Program-made: the position numbers and the translations under genes
Part shown: one piece after another, positions 27,001 through 39,000 of the stretch
Numbering within the stretch: the stretch's first letter is position 1
How the letters are laid out: every line of letters begins with the position of its first letter
The notes under the pieces: generated by a model
Database searches by the model: none
The model's input: the letters and a program-made list of their open reading frames with translations, nothing else
What the model was told of the DNA's origin: nothing
Source of the DNA: Acanthosoma haemorrhoidale
Taxonomy: Eukaryota; Arthropoda; Insecta; Hemiptera; Acanthosomatidae
Reading direction: 5' to 3'
DNA length: 64,000 nucleotides
Assembly: GCA_930367205.1 (NCBI GenBank)
Contig: OV884009.1
Span: 88,681,189 to 88,745,188 of the forward strand

Positions 27001-30000
27001 TGTTCTTTTGTGCTAAATAAAATGATTATAAGTCGGCCCACAGTTACAGGTTTTTCTAACTGGCTGTTTTCTGCAGCCAAGCTGCTGTCTTCGAAGCACA
27101 TGTTAGGCTTTAGTGTTTTATTAATGTTTTTGGCCTGAAACTTTTCTTTATGCTGAATTATTTTGTAATAAAAATAAATTCTTCTGACCACGTATCCTTT
27201 AGAAGTAATGAATATTTAAGTTGTTCAGTTATTTCCAACTAACTACATAAGGAAAAGAAATTATGAGAAAATTTAGCTAGTATATAAAATGTTAAATTAA
27301 CATACAAATGGAAATTTGTGGATATCCAAATATTATTTTAAAATAATCAGTAACCTTTTTAGTTTTAAAGAAAAATTACTTTATGTATGAATGATGAGCA
27401 TGTAATTCTTGCCTTACATGAAAACTTATAAAATACATTATGTACTGTACTGAGTTCATAGTTCTATGGTCAAATGTGAGTGAATGTTTCATTTGAAATT
27501 GACTTAGATTTATGGGAAAAAAAATGTTTAACACCTAATAACAGTTTTACATACCCTGTATATCTGCTCCTCTCTGGTTTTCAATCCACCACCTATCTCA
27601 TATAATGAAATAAAGCTTCCACATATTATTTTAAAGCTTAGTCTACTGATAATTATGGTGGAAATATAATAATTTTTTTTCATTAACCTTAGCCGATTTT
27701 CAATGAAACAATCAATTATGATATATGATTAGTGCCAGTTGTTGAAGTATGTTATTAAATAATAAATTTTCTGTCTGACCAATAACGTTTCCGGCTGCTC
27801 TAAGCTTGACAGCTTAGAGATGACTCTTCAGTTGCCAATTGATGGTGTGAAAAACTTAATACATTATAATTAATATAAATAATTTCAAATTTAATAAGTT
27901 TTCACAACATCAATTGGCGACTAAAGATGACCGCTTAGAGCTGTTGAAAATGCGACAGGTAAATAAATAAACTATATTGTGGAGAGACGGGAGATTTATT
28001 ATTTAATCAATTATGAGATTTTTTGGTGTTATATTTCCTTTTGATTGTCCACCTTGTATAATTGAGACTCTGCTGTGTTTTTATTTATTTTTAATATTAA
28101 ATTAATAGCAATAAAAATATTATTGAGATTATAAATTACTGTAAAAAAATAAAACTATAAAATTATATTTTAGGGGCGAAGGTGGGAACTGCCACAAAGT
28201 TGCACCTTATTGTTCAACTTATGACTGGTGTTACCTTAGCTGGCCTTGCTGAAAGTATGGCTCTTGCTGATCGTGCCGGACTACAGCATGATGATCTCCT
28301 GAAAATCCTTAGTATTTCCAATCTGAATTGCCCATTAATAATGAATAAAGCTAATGGTAAGTAAAGATTAAATAATCCATTCATTAGTTTAGTTTATATA
28401 TTTATAATAGCTCTGGTTATGTTCAACAAATTATAAATAATTATTTTCAAAAAATACATGTATTTTTTTTTTAACGTGGTCGTACAGCAGTGGGGACAGG
28501 ATTGGGTACCCCTGCACTGGAACTATATAATACCCTGAGATCATATTAAGTGAAACAATATAAAGTAAACTATTACTCTTTATTAATGTCCTTTGTTTCC
28601 TTATGAATAAGAAAGTAAAATTTTAGCAAAGACAAATATTGTAATATTGCTATTTGCAACTTATATAAGGATACAATATAAGGACTTACTATTTTTTGGT
28701 TTAGAAGTAAAATTTATTGAAGAATATTCTTTAGTGCATACGAGTTATTCAAATCTTTTATAATTTTTGTGGTAAATAAATAAGTTTTATTTCACTATTG
28801 TATACTTTCAATTACAAGCTCTAAGCTTAAAGGGAGTCTATAAAACAAACTCATTTTTATCAATCTTCTAGCAATCCAAAAAATATAAATAAATTATGAA
28901 AAAATAGAAAAACTGACTGAAAAAAGTTATGATAAATTGAAACTGATAGAATATTTAGGACAGGCATTGATCACAGACAGGGGAAGCATAGAAGTGAAAA
29001 TAGAGTATACAATTAATAAGAGTGGGTATATAAGTAACTCAAAAATAGAACCTCTCAAAAAATATTAAGAACCAAATGCAGAAGAAAAATAAATTTTAAA
29101 TAAGGAGGTTATAATTATAGAACAAAACATAGGTTCAGGACCTGATCAGCTTTTTATTGCTTTTTTTTTATTTATTAATAACAATCTTTATTGTGCAATA
29201 ATTACAATCTGCCTTTTATAATAACTCTGGTCTCCTTTCAAAGTGATCAGCTTTTAGAAAGCAAAAACACTCTTATAAATAACATTTCTAGTTTCATAAA
29301 TTTTCAAGCTAGTTTGAATGTTCTTCCTCAAGTCTTAGTGGTTGGTTTCAATGAATAACCATAATGATTTAGAGAATTCAATTTTAGGACCCGTAACAAG
29401 TATCAAGAATACTCTATTAGAAAAAGTATTGTACCCAATTTTGCTTTCGTAAGGCATCCAAAATAGTATATAACTAAAGTGATACATCTTTATATTATTA
29501 TATCATTTTTATTGTATTCTTATAAGTTTTTCAAACAAATTCACTATATCCATAGTTCTAGTTAGTTTTGGAACACAATACCCTGAGATCATTTTAAATG
29601 AAATAAAATATTATTCTTTATGAACTTTTTATAAATATCCTTTGACTTCACATAAATAAAAAAGTTAACTTTTAGCTAAGGTAGATTTATAGCAATAATA
29701 TACCACTGCCTCTAAATTATGGGCGGTGGTAATCATTACCTAACTCTTGTTACCATTGAACCATTGCAGTGTAGATGCTGTGCATATAATTTTTCCGATC
29801 TTTCTTTGTCTGGTGTTAGTGTGCTAGCCTCTCTATAACCCTTGCCCAATACCTTCTCCCCAAATTCTTTTGGGTCCTACTCTCTTCTTCCTTGACTGTG
29901 GGATTTTGAGTATTTACTCTGCTTGCCTATCTATTCTTCAGATGTGGCATCATCAGAACTAATTGGCCAATTGTCTAGCACAGGACTTAGGTCTAAATTT

Positions 30001-33000
30001 TTTTCAGATAGTTATGTTTCTCTCCTCGATTTTCCCTCAATTTTACTTTACGTTGTACATCTCTGTCACTTGTATCACCTTTCGGTGCTTTTGAATGAGT
30101 TCTAGGATTCACTAGACTATGTACTTTCTTAGTCTTTTCTACCAGATTTAAAATGTGTAGACAAATTTCTTCCCCATTTCAGGTGTTATATGACTATGTT
30201 AAGCTGATTTTTTCATCTTTATCTATGCAACAAACGGTCATTTCCATTTTTCCTTTGAAATCTGGTCTTTCAATTTCAAATAATATTGATAATATTAAGT
30301 GGACCCATTTTCAGTTCTTGATATTTTTCCTCCATTCATTAGCTCAAGGAAAGATATTCTCAATATTTTTATTATAATTGTTTCATTAGTCAAAATAACA
30401 TAGCAGCTTTGATATGTCTGATAAATGAGAATGATGTGGAAATGAGTGGGTTTAGGGTGCCAGATATTAAAGTAGTATCAAAGCATTTATCTGAATTGAT
30501 ATATGCAGTTTATTTGTTTTTTTATATATTACTTCTCTAAAATTGTTCCAGTACAGGTCATGCCAAAGTAGATATGTGACAAAATGATGTTGACTTTGTT
30601 TTCATTACTACGTAAGTATTGTGAATCATGCACCCATGTGACATGTATGTTCTAAAAATAGATCATTGGCTGCTTCTCTCCAAATAAGCCCCACATCCCA
30701 ATGTGCTTATGTAATCAAGAGGAGTGATCCAAAGTAGTGTCGCAGGAGTCATGCTCCGGCCAAACAAAAATCAGTTATAGTTCGGTAACTGAATAAGATG
30801 ACATGTGATTCTTTGTAGAATTATTATATTGTTCGTAGAACTTGCAAATCTTTGTAATACTCCTTTAAAATTGTTTTGTTACTAGTCCCAAAAAAAAAAA
30901 AATTTGAGCCATAGAAAACTTAAAATTGTCAATCATCATAAATCGAATAATGAAACCCACAAGGCATACTGTAGTAAAATATGCCAGAAGCAATCAGAAA
31001 GGGTTCCAGTCAATTAAAACAGTCCAAGGAGTCAAACAAGCCCAAGCCATGTTTGTGGAATGAATGAGAATGTTATGGGATTACGCTAAGCCATCAGGTG
31101 TGATGAGTGAACCGCCAGCCGCCTAAACCATCCAAAAGATGTTTTCTCACAAAAAGTCCATGGTAGTATCTCTACTACTACTGTAGTACTAGTAACGCTT
31201 TAATATATGCATGATATATCAAAACATAACCTAATTAGAAGAGCTACTGATGTCTACACTTTATGGGTAGAAACCATTGAAAATTGGATATATATTGGTT
31301 AGTCTACTTAACAGGGTCAGTCACCGATGCTCACTTGGCCCATCTGCTCAGATTGAAACAGCCAATGATGTACACCAGGGGTGGCCAACCTTTCGCATCC
31401 CATCCACCAATTTGGTTGATAGGCGAGTTCAGATGCACCATATAACTCGAACACTTTTTATACCTTCTTACGTTCTTTCTTACTCCTTAGGTAAATAGAG
31501 ATAAGGATGGAATATATCAGGTTGGCCAAAAAGTCCGTTCGGTTTTTTAAGCGAAAATAAGACAAACTTTTTTAACACAAAGCGATTTATTCAAGCAATG
31601 ATATAATTGCCGTTTTGTCCCAGTATTTTCTGCCATCTCATGGTCAGATTCATAATTCCATGCTCAAAGAATTACCTGTCTTTACTGGCAAAAAAATTTT
31701 CCAAGTGGATTTTTACATCTTCTTCAGAGTTGAAGGACTCCCCATTCAATGAATTTTGAAGATACCGAAACAGGTGGAAATCTGAAGGTGCAAGGTCGGG
31801 CGAATATGGAGGGTGCGGCAAAACTTCCCAGCCAAGCTCCTGTAACTTCTGCCGCGTCTGCAAAGAAGTGTGCGGTCTGGCATTGTCGTGATGGAAACAA
31901 TCCCCTTACGGTTGGCTAGTTCTGGACGCTTCTGGTGGATCGCTGCATTTAATTTGTCCAGCTGGTCACAGTACACATCCGATGGTCCTGTTCATGGGAA
32001 GAAGTTCGTAAAAGACAACACCCCTTCAATCCCACCAAATCGAGAGCATAACCTTCTTTGGGTGAAGTCCTGCTTTGGGGGTTGTTTGTGGTGATTCGTT
32101 GTGCTTCCCCCATGAGCGTTTGCGCTCCACATTGTTATAGACGATCCACTTTTCGTCCCCTGTCATCATTCTCTTCAAAAAAGGACGGTTTTCTTCACGT
32201 TTCCGCAACGAATCGCAGATGGAAATCCTTTGGAAGAGGTTAACCTCACTAAGTTGATGGGGAACCCAAACATCGAGCCTGCTCACGTAGCCAAGTTGAT
32301 ACAGATGGTTTTCAACACTCGATTTGGATATTTTGAGGATAACTGCGATCTCCCTAGTTGTATAACGGGGATTGGTGTCGACTAATTCCTTCACTTTGTC
32401 GCTGTTAATTAGTTGTCCGGCCAGAGCGAGTTGCGTCTTGAACCAAAAAATTTCCCGAACAAAATCTTGAAAACCACTTCTGGCACACCCATTCTGTAAC
32501 AGCATCCTCTCCTCTCCGTATACAGCGCATATCTTCTTGCAAGTTTCCACCGATTTCTTGCCTTTTTTTTTACAATAAAAAAGCATGAGGTGTCAATAAT
32601 GTTCGTTTTGGTTTTCCATTTTCAGGATAATCCTAAACACACAAAATACAATCAGTCTCAAATTTCGCGTCGAAACTACGTTTAAGTGTCTAGTATCTGA
32701 CGAGAGTGCACTCGCAAGGGAGGGACTGAAGTTAGCCACATATTAGACTGCTTGAAATTTCGTGACGACAAAAATTGAACAGACTTTTGGCCAACCCAAT
32801 ACTTTGCTTAGGAGAGAAGGAATAACTTAATCATGCAGTTAAATTAGTTTACACCCAGTTTAATAATACAATAATCTTCTGACTATTGGTCTCCCGTATG
32901 AAAGGGTGATCCTTTCATAATGATCGTGAGAGTCTCGTTTGTTGAAGATAACTCTGTCAGAAGTCTGAACCGGAATTGTTGGCACTTAAAGCGAGATCAG

Positions 33001-36000
33001 CTTGAAACTTGGATCCGCCTGTTGTCTTTGCTTGCTAAATTGAAGTAACATAAAAGTCATCATTAACTTTTAAAATAATTTAATTATTGTATGTAAAATA
33101 ATGTCTATTACAGCTCATAAACATTACTTACTATTAGGGAAATTTTTTGGCCTGTTTGGATTTTGCTAGTTTTTTAATGTTTGGTGTCAAATTCCTCATT
33201 GAGAGCTGCTGAGCGTTCTTCAAATCCGTTATTTGCGACCGTGTTTTGCTTTTAATAATTTCTTTGATGAAAATGCTTGTTCGCATCTGTATGTCGTTCC
33301 AAAGCGACATATATAACTTTTTCCAAATTTCCCTAGCTCTGAGAATTGTTCACATGGTAATGAACGCCAGAAATTAATTACCTCAGAAGCATTTTGATTT
33401 GGTAAAAGCTCATTAAATTTTGTTTTTAAATCAATTAGTTCTATTCGTATGTTACCAGGCATCTGCATTATGTTTTGTTCACTAAGGGGAAATGGATTTA
33501 TAAAGGCGAGAATGCAGTTTTCTTCTTTAGCAAAATCTTGAAAACTACTTTCAAATGTTCCTTGCAATATCTTGATTTTTTCAGTATATTTGATCAAATT
33601 GATATCATTCCTAGCACATTCACTCTGCTCTTTCAAGCATGGAGATTGACTCAAATCCTCATTTTCTAACTGAGAGATGAACAATTTTAATTTAATTTCA
33701 AATTAACTGATACTATTTACTAAGCTAGGAAATAATTTATTCTTGCCTTGTAGTTTTAAATTTAGATGGCTAGTAATATCAACTAAAAATGCCAAATCAA
33801 ATAGCCAATTGTTGTCAATCAATAGAGTTCTTTCATCAGGTAGTTCATTTTCCTCTTCTAAAAAACTAGAAACAGCATTTCTCAATTTCCAAAATCTACT
33901 CAGAACCTGACCTCTAGAAAGTCAGTGCACTTCACAATGATGTATAAGATCACCATATTCCAAATCTAACAATTCACAATATTCTCTGAATTCGCGTCTG
34001 TTTAATGCCCTTGCTTTAATTTTATTCACACATTTGACAACCGGTAGCATTACATGTTGTATATTTAAAGTTTTGGCACACAGTGCCTCTTGATGTATAG
34101 TACAATGATATTTTAGTATATTGTTGTGATATTTTAAAATGATGATTTTTAATAGTGTTTGTTTAAATAAACTCGGAATTAGCGAGCATTGAATAACGAT
34201 CCGTGATTCATTTTTGAAAGTATGAACGTTTTTATTGTCGTCATATTAATTATTAATAATTGAAATAAAATAATATCATATTTAATATAAACATTTATTA
34301 TATAAACTTCTAATTTAAGCAAAGTAATAAATATTCAAAACAACTGGCATTAAATAACCAGTTGAAAGTCAAGAAGGCAGCGGGATGTAATATAAAAAGG
34401 TCAACAAATAGCCCAAACACTCTCTTTCATTCGTTCTTCAGAAGGCAGGCAGAGAGGGAAGCCCAGGTAGTCACCGACCCACGCTACCGCCTCATGGTGA
34501 ATCACTTTCATCCGGCCATGAGACAAAGGACGCGCAAGTAAGACGATTCGGATCAAGCAAATGAAGATCACCACACGAAGATTATCCACAAGAAGCACTG
34601 GCCAGTATTAGTATAGAGTTACGAATAATTTACAAGGTACCATTTTAATGTTAGTTTTAATAGTATTCTTTATTACGTACGTATTTTATTTTTGTATATC
34701 AATTTTATAGTTATTCAATGTGTATAAATAAAACCAATATTCCTTTTGCCAGAAGTTTCCTATAAATTATTAACAGAACCCTGAGATAACGTTAAAGTTA
34801 TAAATATAAAGTTTTTTTAAAAATTATATGAAAAATATATATAATATAATTAAATTATTATTAATAAATAAGCAAATATTAGAATATTTGGCGCCCGAGA
34901 ACAGAGAAATGTTAATTTAGGAAATCTGGTTAAAGGATTGATTGGATAAAGTGTGTCACGAAAAATTGTTTTAAATTTGATATAAAGGTTAGGTCAAAAA
35001 GTGTTAAAAATTGTGTTTGTAGTAGGAATTTGTATTGTTAAATTCAGTCATGGAAAACGTAGATAAATCGAGTTGCGAGGAAAGTGAGATGCAAAAGTTA
35101 TTTAGGTTAATGATGGACAAATTAGACGAACATGCACGTGATATGAACCGTATGATTGCCAAAACATTTAACGAAAATAATCGATTATTGGACGAAAATA
35201 AACATGAAATGGACAATAGATTCGAAAAATTAAACAAAAGATGAGATATCTTTGAATAAAATTTACAAAAACCTTTCATAGAATTTAATGTAAACCTTGA
35301 TAAAAAAATGCATGTTAAAGAAACGGATTTAAAACCGGAACTGGGAAATCAGACAAATGATTTTAAAGAAGATAAATTAGAAACTGAAAGTAAACTCGTA
35401 GATTATGAACAAGAACTAATTAAAAATAAGTTAGATACACATAATAATGAAAATAATGACAATAAAAAAGAAATCATGGAACAAAAATTACAAAATTCTT
35501 TCAAACAGTCTAATGTACAACTGGATGAAAAAATACATCTTTTAAAAAGGGAAATTAAATTTGAGAAACAAAAAACGTGCATAAATAATAAACCGGTAAT
35601 TGATCCTGATGTAAGACAAATAATTACCAATCATGATAATTTAGAGATTCAGCAATTTAAAAATTCTGACCCAGTAGAAACTATAAATAGATTTAAAAAT
35701 ACAATATTTAAAAATTTGAATTGGAATAAAGTCCAATTTAACATTCTATATCAATTTAATGAAACTCCCCTTGGCGAGTTAAATATAAACAGCATACAAA
35801 TAAACAAATTGACAAAATTTAAAAATAACCACAGGGATGTTTTTAATACAATCGAATATAATTATTAAAAAAAAAAAAAAAAAAAAATAGCTATACCTTA
35901 TTATTACAAAATAATGGTAATCGGATAAATATAAAAAGTAATTAAAAAATAAATAAATAAAATAAAAAATTTAAAATTAATAGAAAAATCTATTATTAAA

Positions 36001-39000
36001 AAATGGCAATTAGGCACGTGTAAAGTTTAGAAATTAAAGTTTATGATAGTGTAAAATCAAAGTTGAAATTATGGTAAAAGATATAGAAAAAGTAGAAAAT
36101 TAAAATCAATTGGAATAATTTAATATAACAGCAATCAGGCCCATGTAAAAATTTGGAATTAAAGTTTATTATAGAGTATTAAAGTGTTAAAATGTTTAGT
36201 TGTAAAATAAAATTTGAAAATATGGTAAAAGACATTAAAAAGCTTGAAATTAAAATCAATTGAAATAATTTATTATAAGATAACATCAATCACATATGTA
36301 AGAATTTGGAAATTTAAAGTTTATTATATTGTATTAAAATGTTAGAATGTTTAACTATACAATCAAAGTTGAAAATGTGTTAAAGTCTAAATCTAAAAAC
36401 TAGAGAATTAAATTTAATTTAGAAATCTTATTATGAAAATAATCTCAATCAAGCAAGGTAAAGAATTGAAAATGAAAAATTATTGTAATAATTGAATGTT
36501 AAAATCTCTGTATGGTACATGTAAAATTTTGATGACATACATTTTGGTATTGTAATTTAGTTATAAGAAAATACAAATGATTAATATAATGAACAAGTAA
36601 ATGTAAGATCAATAGTAAAGTAAACAAAAAAATTTTTTAAATTGGAGCGGACCCGAATGTTGTGATATTTTAAAATGATGATTTTTAATAGTGTTTGTTT
36701 AAATAAACTCGGAATTAGCGAGCATTGAATAACGATCCGTGATTCATTTTTGAAAGTATGAACGTTTTTATTGTCGTCATATTAATTATTAATAATTGAA
36801 ATAAAATAATATCATATTTAATATAAACATTTATTATATAAACTTCTAATTTAAGCAAAGTAATAAATATTCAAAACAACTGGCATTAAATAACCAGTTG
36901 AAAGTCAAGAAGGCAGCGGGATGTAATATAAAAAGGTCAACAAATAGCCCAAACACTCTCTTTCATTCGTTCTTCAGAAGGCAGGCAGAGAGGGAAGCCC
37001 AGGTAGTCACCGACCCACGCTACCGCCTCATGGTGAATCACTTTCATCCGGCCATGAGACAAAGGACGCGCAAGTAAGACGATTCGGATCAAGCAAATGA
37101 AGATCACCACACGAAGATTATCCACAAGAAGCACTGGCCAGTATTAGTATAGAGTTACGAATAATTTACAAGGTACCATTTTAATGTTAGTTTTAATAGT
37201 ATTCTTTATTACGTACGTATTTTATTTTTGTATATCAATTTTATAGTTATTCAATGTGTATAAATAAAACCAATATTCCTTTTGCCAGAAGTTTCCTATA
37301 AATTATTAACAGAACCCTGAGATAACGTTAAAGTTATAAATATAAAGTTTTTTTAAAAATTATATGAAAAATATATATAATATAATTAAATTATTATTAA
37401 TAAATAAGCAAATATTAGAATAATATATTTAATAAGTTTCCAAGCAAAGTTACAATGCCATTGATTTTACCTATCATTGATGGCGCTCCATCAGTACACA
37501 CACTGATGAGTTTGCTACAATCTAATTTTAGATTTTCTAGGCATGATTTTACTTTTTCAAATATGTCTGATCCTCTTGTTTTACTTACCATGCAATGACT
37601 CCAAACTGGCAAATTCTTCAAGAATATTAAAATTATTATCAATTCCTTTTATAAAAATGGTTAACTGTGCAACATCAGCTACGTACGTTGATTCATCCAA
37701 AGTTAGATAGAAGAAAGTTCAAGAATGGACAAGGTCTCCAACTGTTGGGATACGTCCTGAGAGAGTTCCTTGATACGCCTCACAACTGTCAGCCTTGATA
37801 TAGCAATTTGGTCTCCTTTCCTTTCAATACTTTTGTTATTAAGATGACATGCAAATATTTGGATACAAGGCTTAACAATTTCTTCTCCGTCAGAAAAAGG
37901 TTTCTTTTTTTTCGCCAATGTTTGATTGAAGCAATTTCATATGACGCTTCTGTCATTGCTACGTCTTCACAACTTACTTTAGCAAATATAGTTTGTCTCC
38001 TTCTGATTTCTTCCCTTTTCTTAGTCACATATTCTTTTCACAACTCAGACCCAAGAACAAATTTCATTTTTTCTTCTATGTAAGTCTGTTGCTGTGTTTT
38101 ATAGTGCCTATTAAGATCATGTCTTCTGTTATGTGAAAAAGTACTTTCACAAACAATGCAAAACGGTTTTCCTGATGAATTTGCTATAAATAATAAGTCA
38201 TTTTCCCACTGTTCATTAAACTCACGCTTACTATCACTTTCTGCGCTTATCTTGGTCATTTTATTTGGCTCTGTATTGAATCAAAGGAATTTAAAAAAAA
38301 AAACATAGAAAAGCACAAAACTGTAAAAAATTTGGCTTAATTTAACTTTAGCAAATCCACTCCGATTTGAAAGAAAATTTGTGAGAACCTTCGTTTCGCC
38401 TCAAATGTTTCAGTTTACAGCTGAAATATTAAGGTTCTTAAAAATTTGCGCGATTGTGCTCAAAGTGAGAATTGTAAACAAATAGATCACAGTTATATAC
38501 CTCGTATCACACAAAATAAAAGAAAACACAAGTATACAAAACGCTCTTGCAAAAATTCTGCTGCAAAACTCAACACCAGTCAGAACTGAAGGTGGAAATG
38601 CTATGTATTGTATTGGCTTTGGTTTCCTCGGAACTTTCCAACCATCCATGAAATTGTGATTGGAGCCTGCACAGTCACAAGATGCAATGCCCCACACTGC
38701 AATGAAAACACAAAACCGATTGGTATTATAGCGCTACGTACAGGCAAACATAAGAGACCGCATATCTAGCCCAATCCCCATACATTTGCTGTGAGCGTAA
38801 GCCCCGAGTTCAAGTGAGATATATGTATACTTGTATATCTGTACATGTCTTCCTTATTGCAGATCTAGCCTCATGCACTTTGTTTGTTTACATCAGTAGC
38901 TATAAACACGCTAACAGCTAACTTAAGCCAAAGTTGAAGGTAAACCAACTTCAATCTTTTCACGTGTTGCTTCGCATTGCTGCTTTTGCATATTAAATAT

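Larger units (their letters stand above)
34122..37422 (+). mobile_element. Young LTR retrotransposon without pol, nested in the hAT
   Basis: Two 765 bp LTRs that look identical flank a 1.77 kb interior with a primer-binding-like site and one gag-like frame but no protease, RT or integrase. A 4 bp target duplication, ATAT (34118-34121 and 37423-37426), is present. Lacking pol, it must depend on a helper element. Identical LTRs indicate a recent insertion. Confidence 0.9.
33134..38259 (-). pseudogene. hAT transposase (ZBED/GTF2IRD2-like), split by an LTR element
   Basis: It starts [11 protein letters not shown] at 38259. A BED-type finger (FCIVCESTF then HDLNRHYKT) lies at about 38170-38105. 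The catalytic-region frames reach [18 protein letters not shown] (about 37510-37455), where the LTR element interrupts. It resumes below 34121 with [16 protein letters not shown], then [20 protein letters not shown] (about 33935-33885), and the dimerisation part with [11 protein letters not shown] (about 33260), ending at a TAA near 33134. Shifts and stops show that it is inactive even without the insertion. Confidence 0.82.

Noticed and set aside
28487..28519. CAGTGGGGACAGG...CCCCTGCACTG, possible hAT end
   Set aside because: The sequence mainly pairs with itself as a small hairpin. No partner end or target duplication was found.
34401..37134. Identical 65-codon minus-strand frames at 34401-34598 and 36937-37134
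   Set aside because: They are the same stretch of the two LTRs. The strand is opposite to the element's own transcription and there is no family match.
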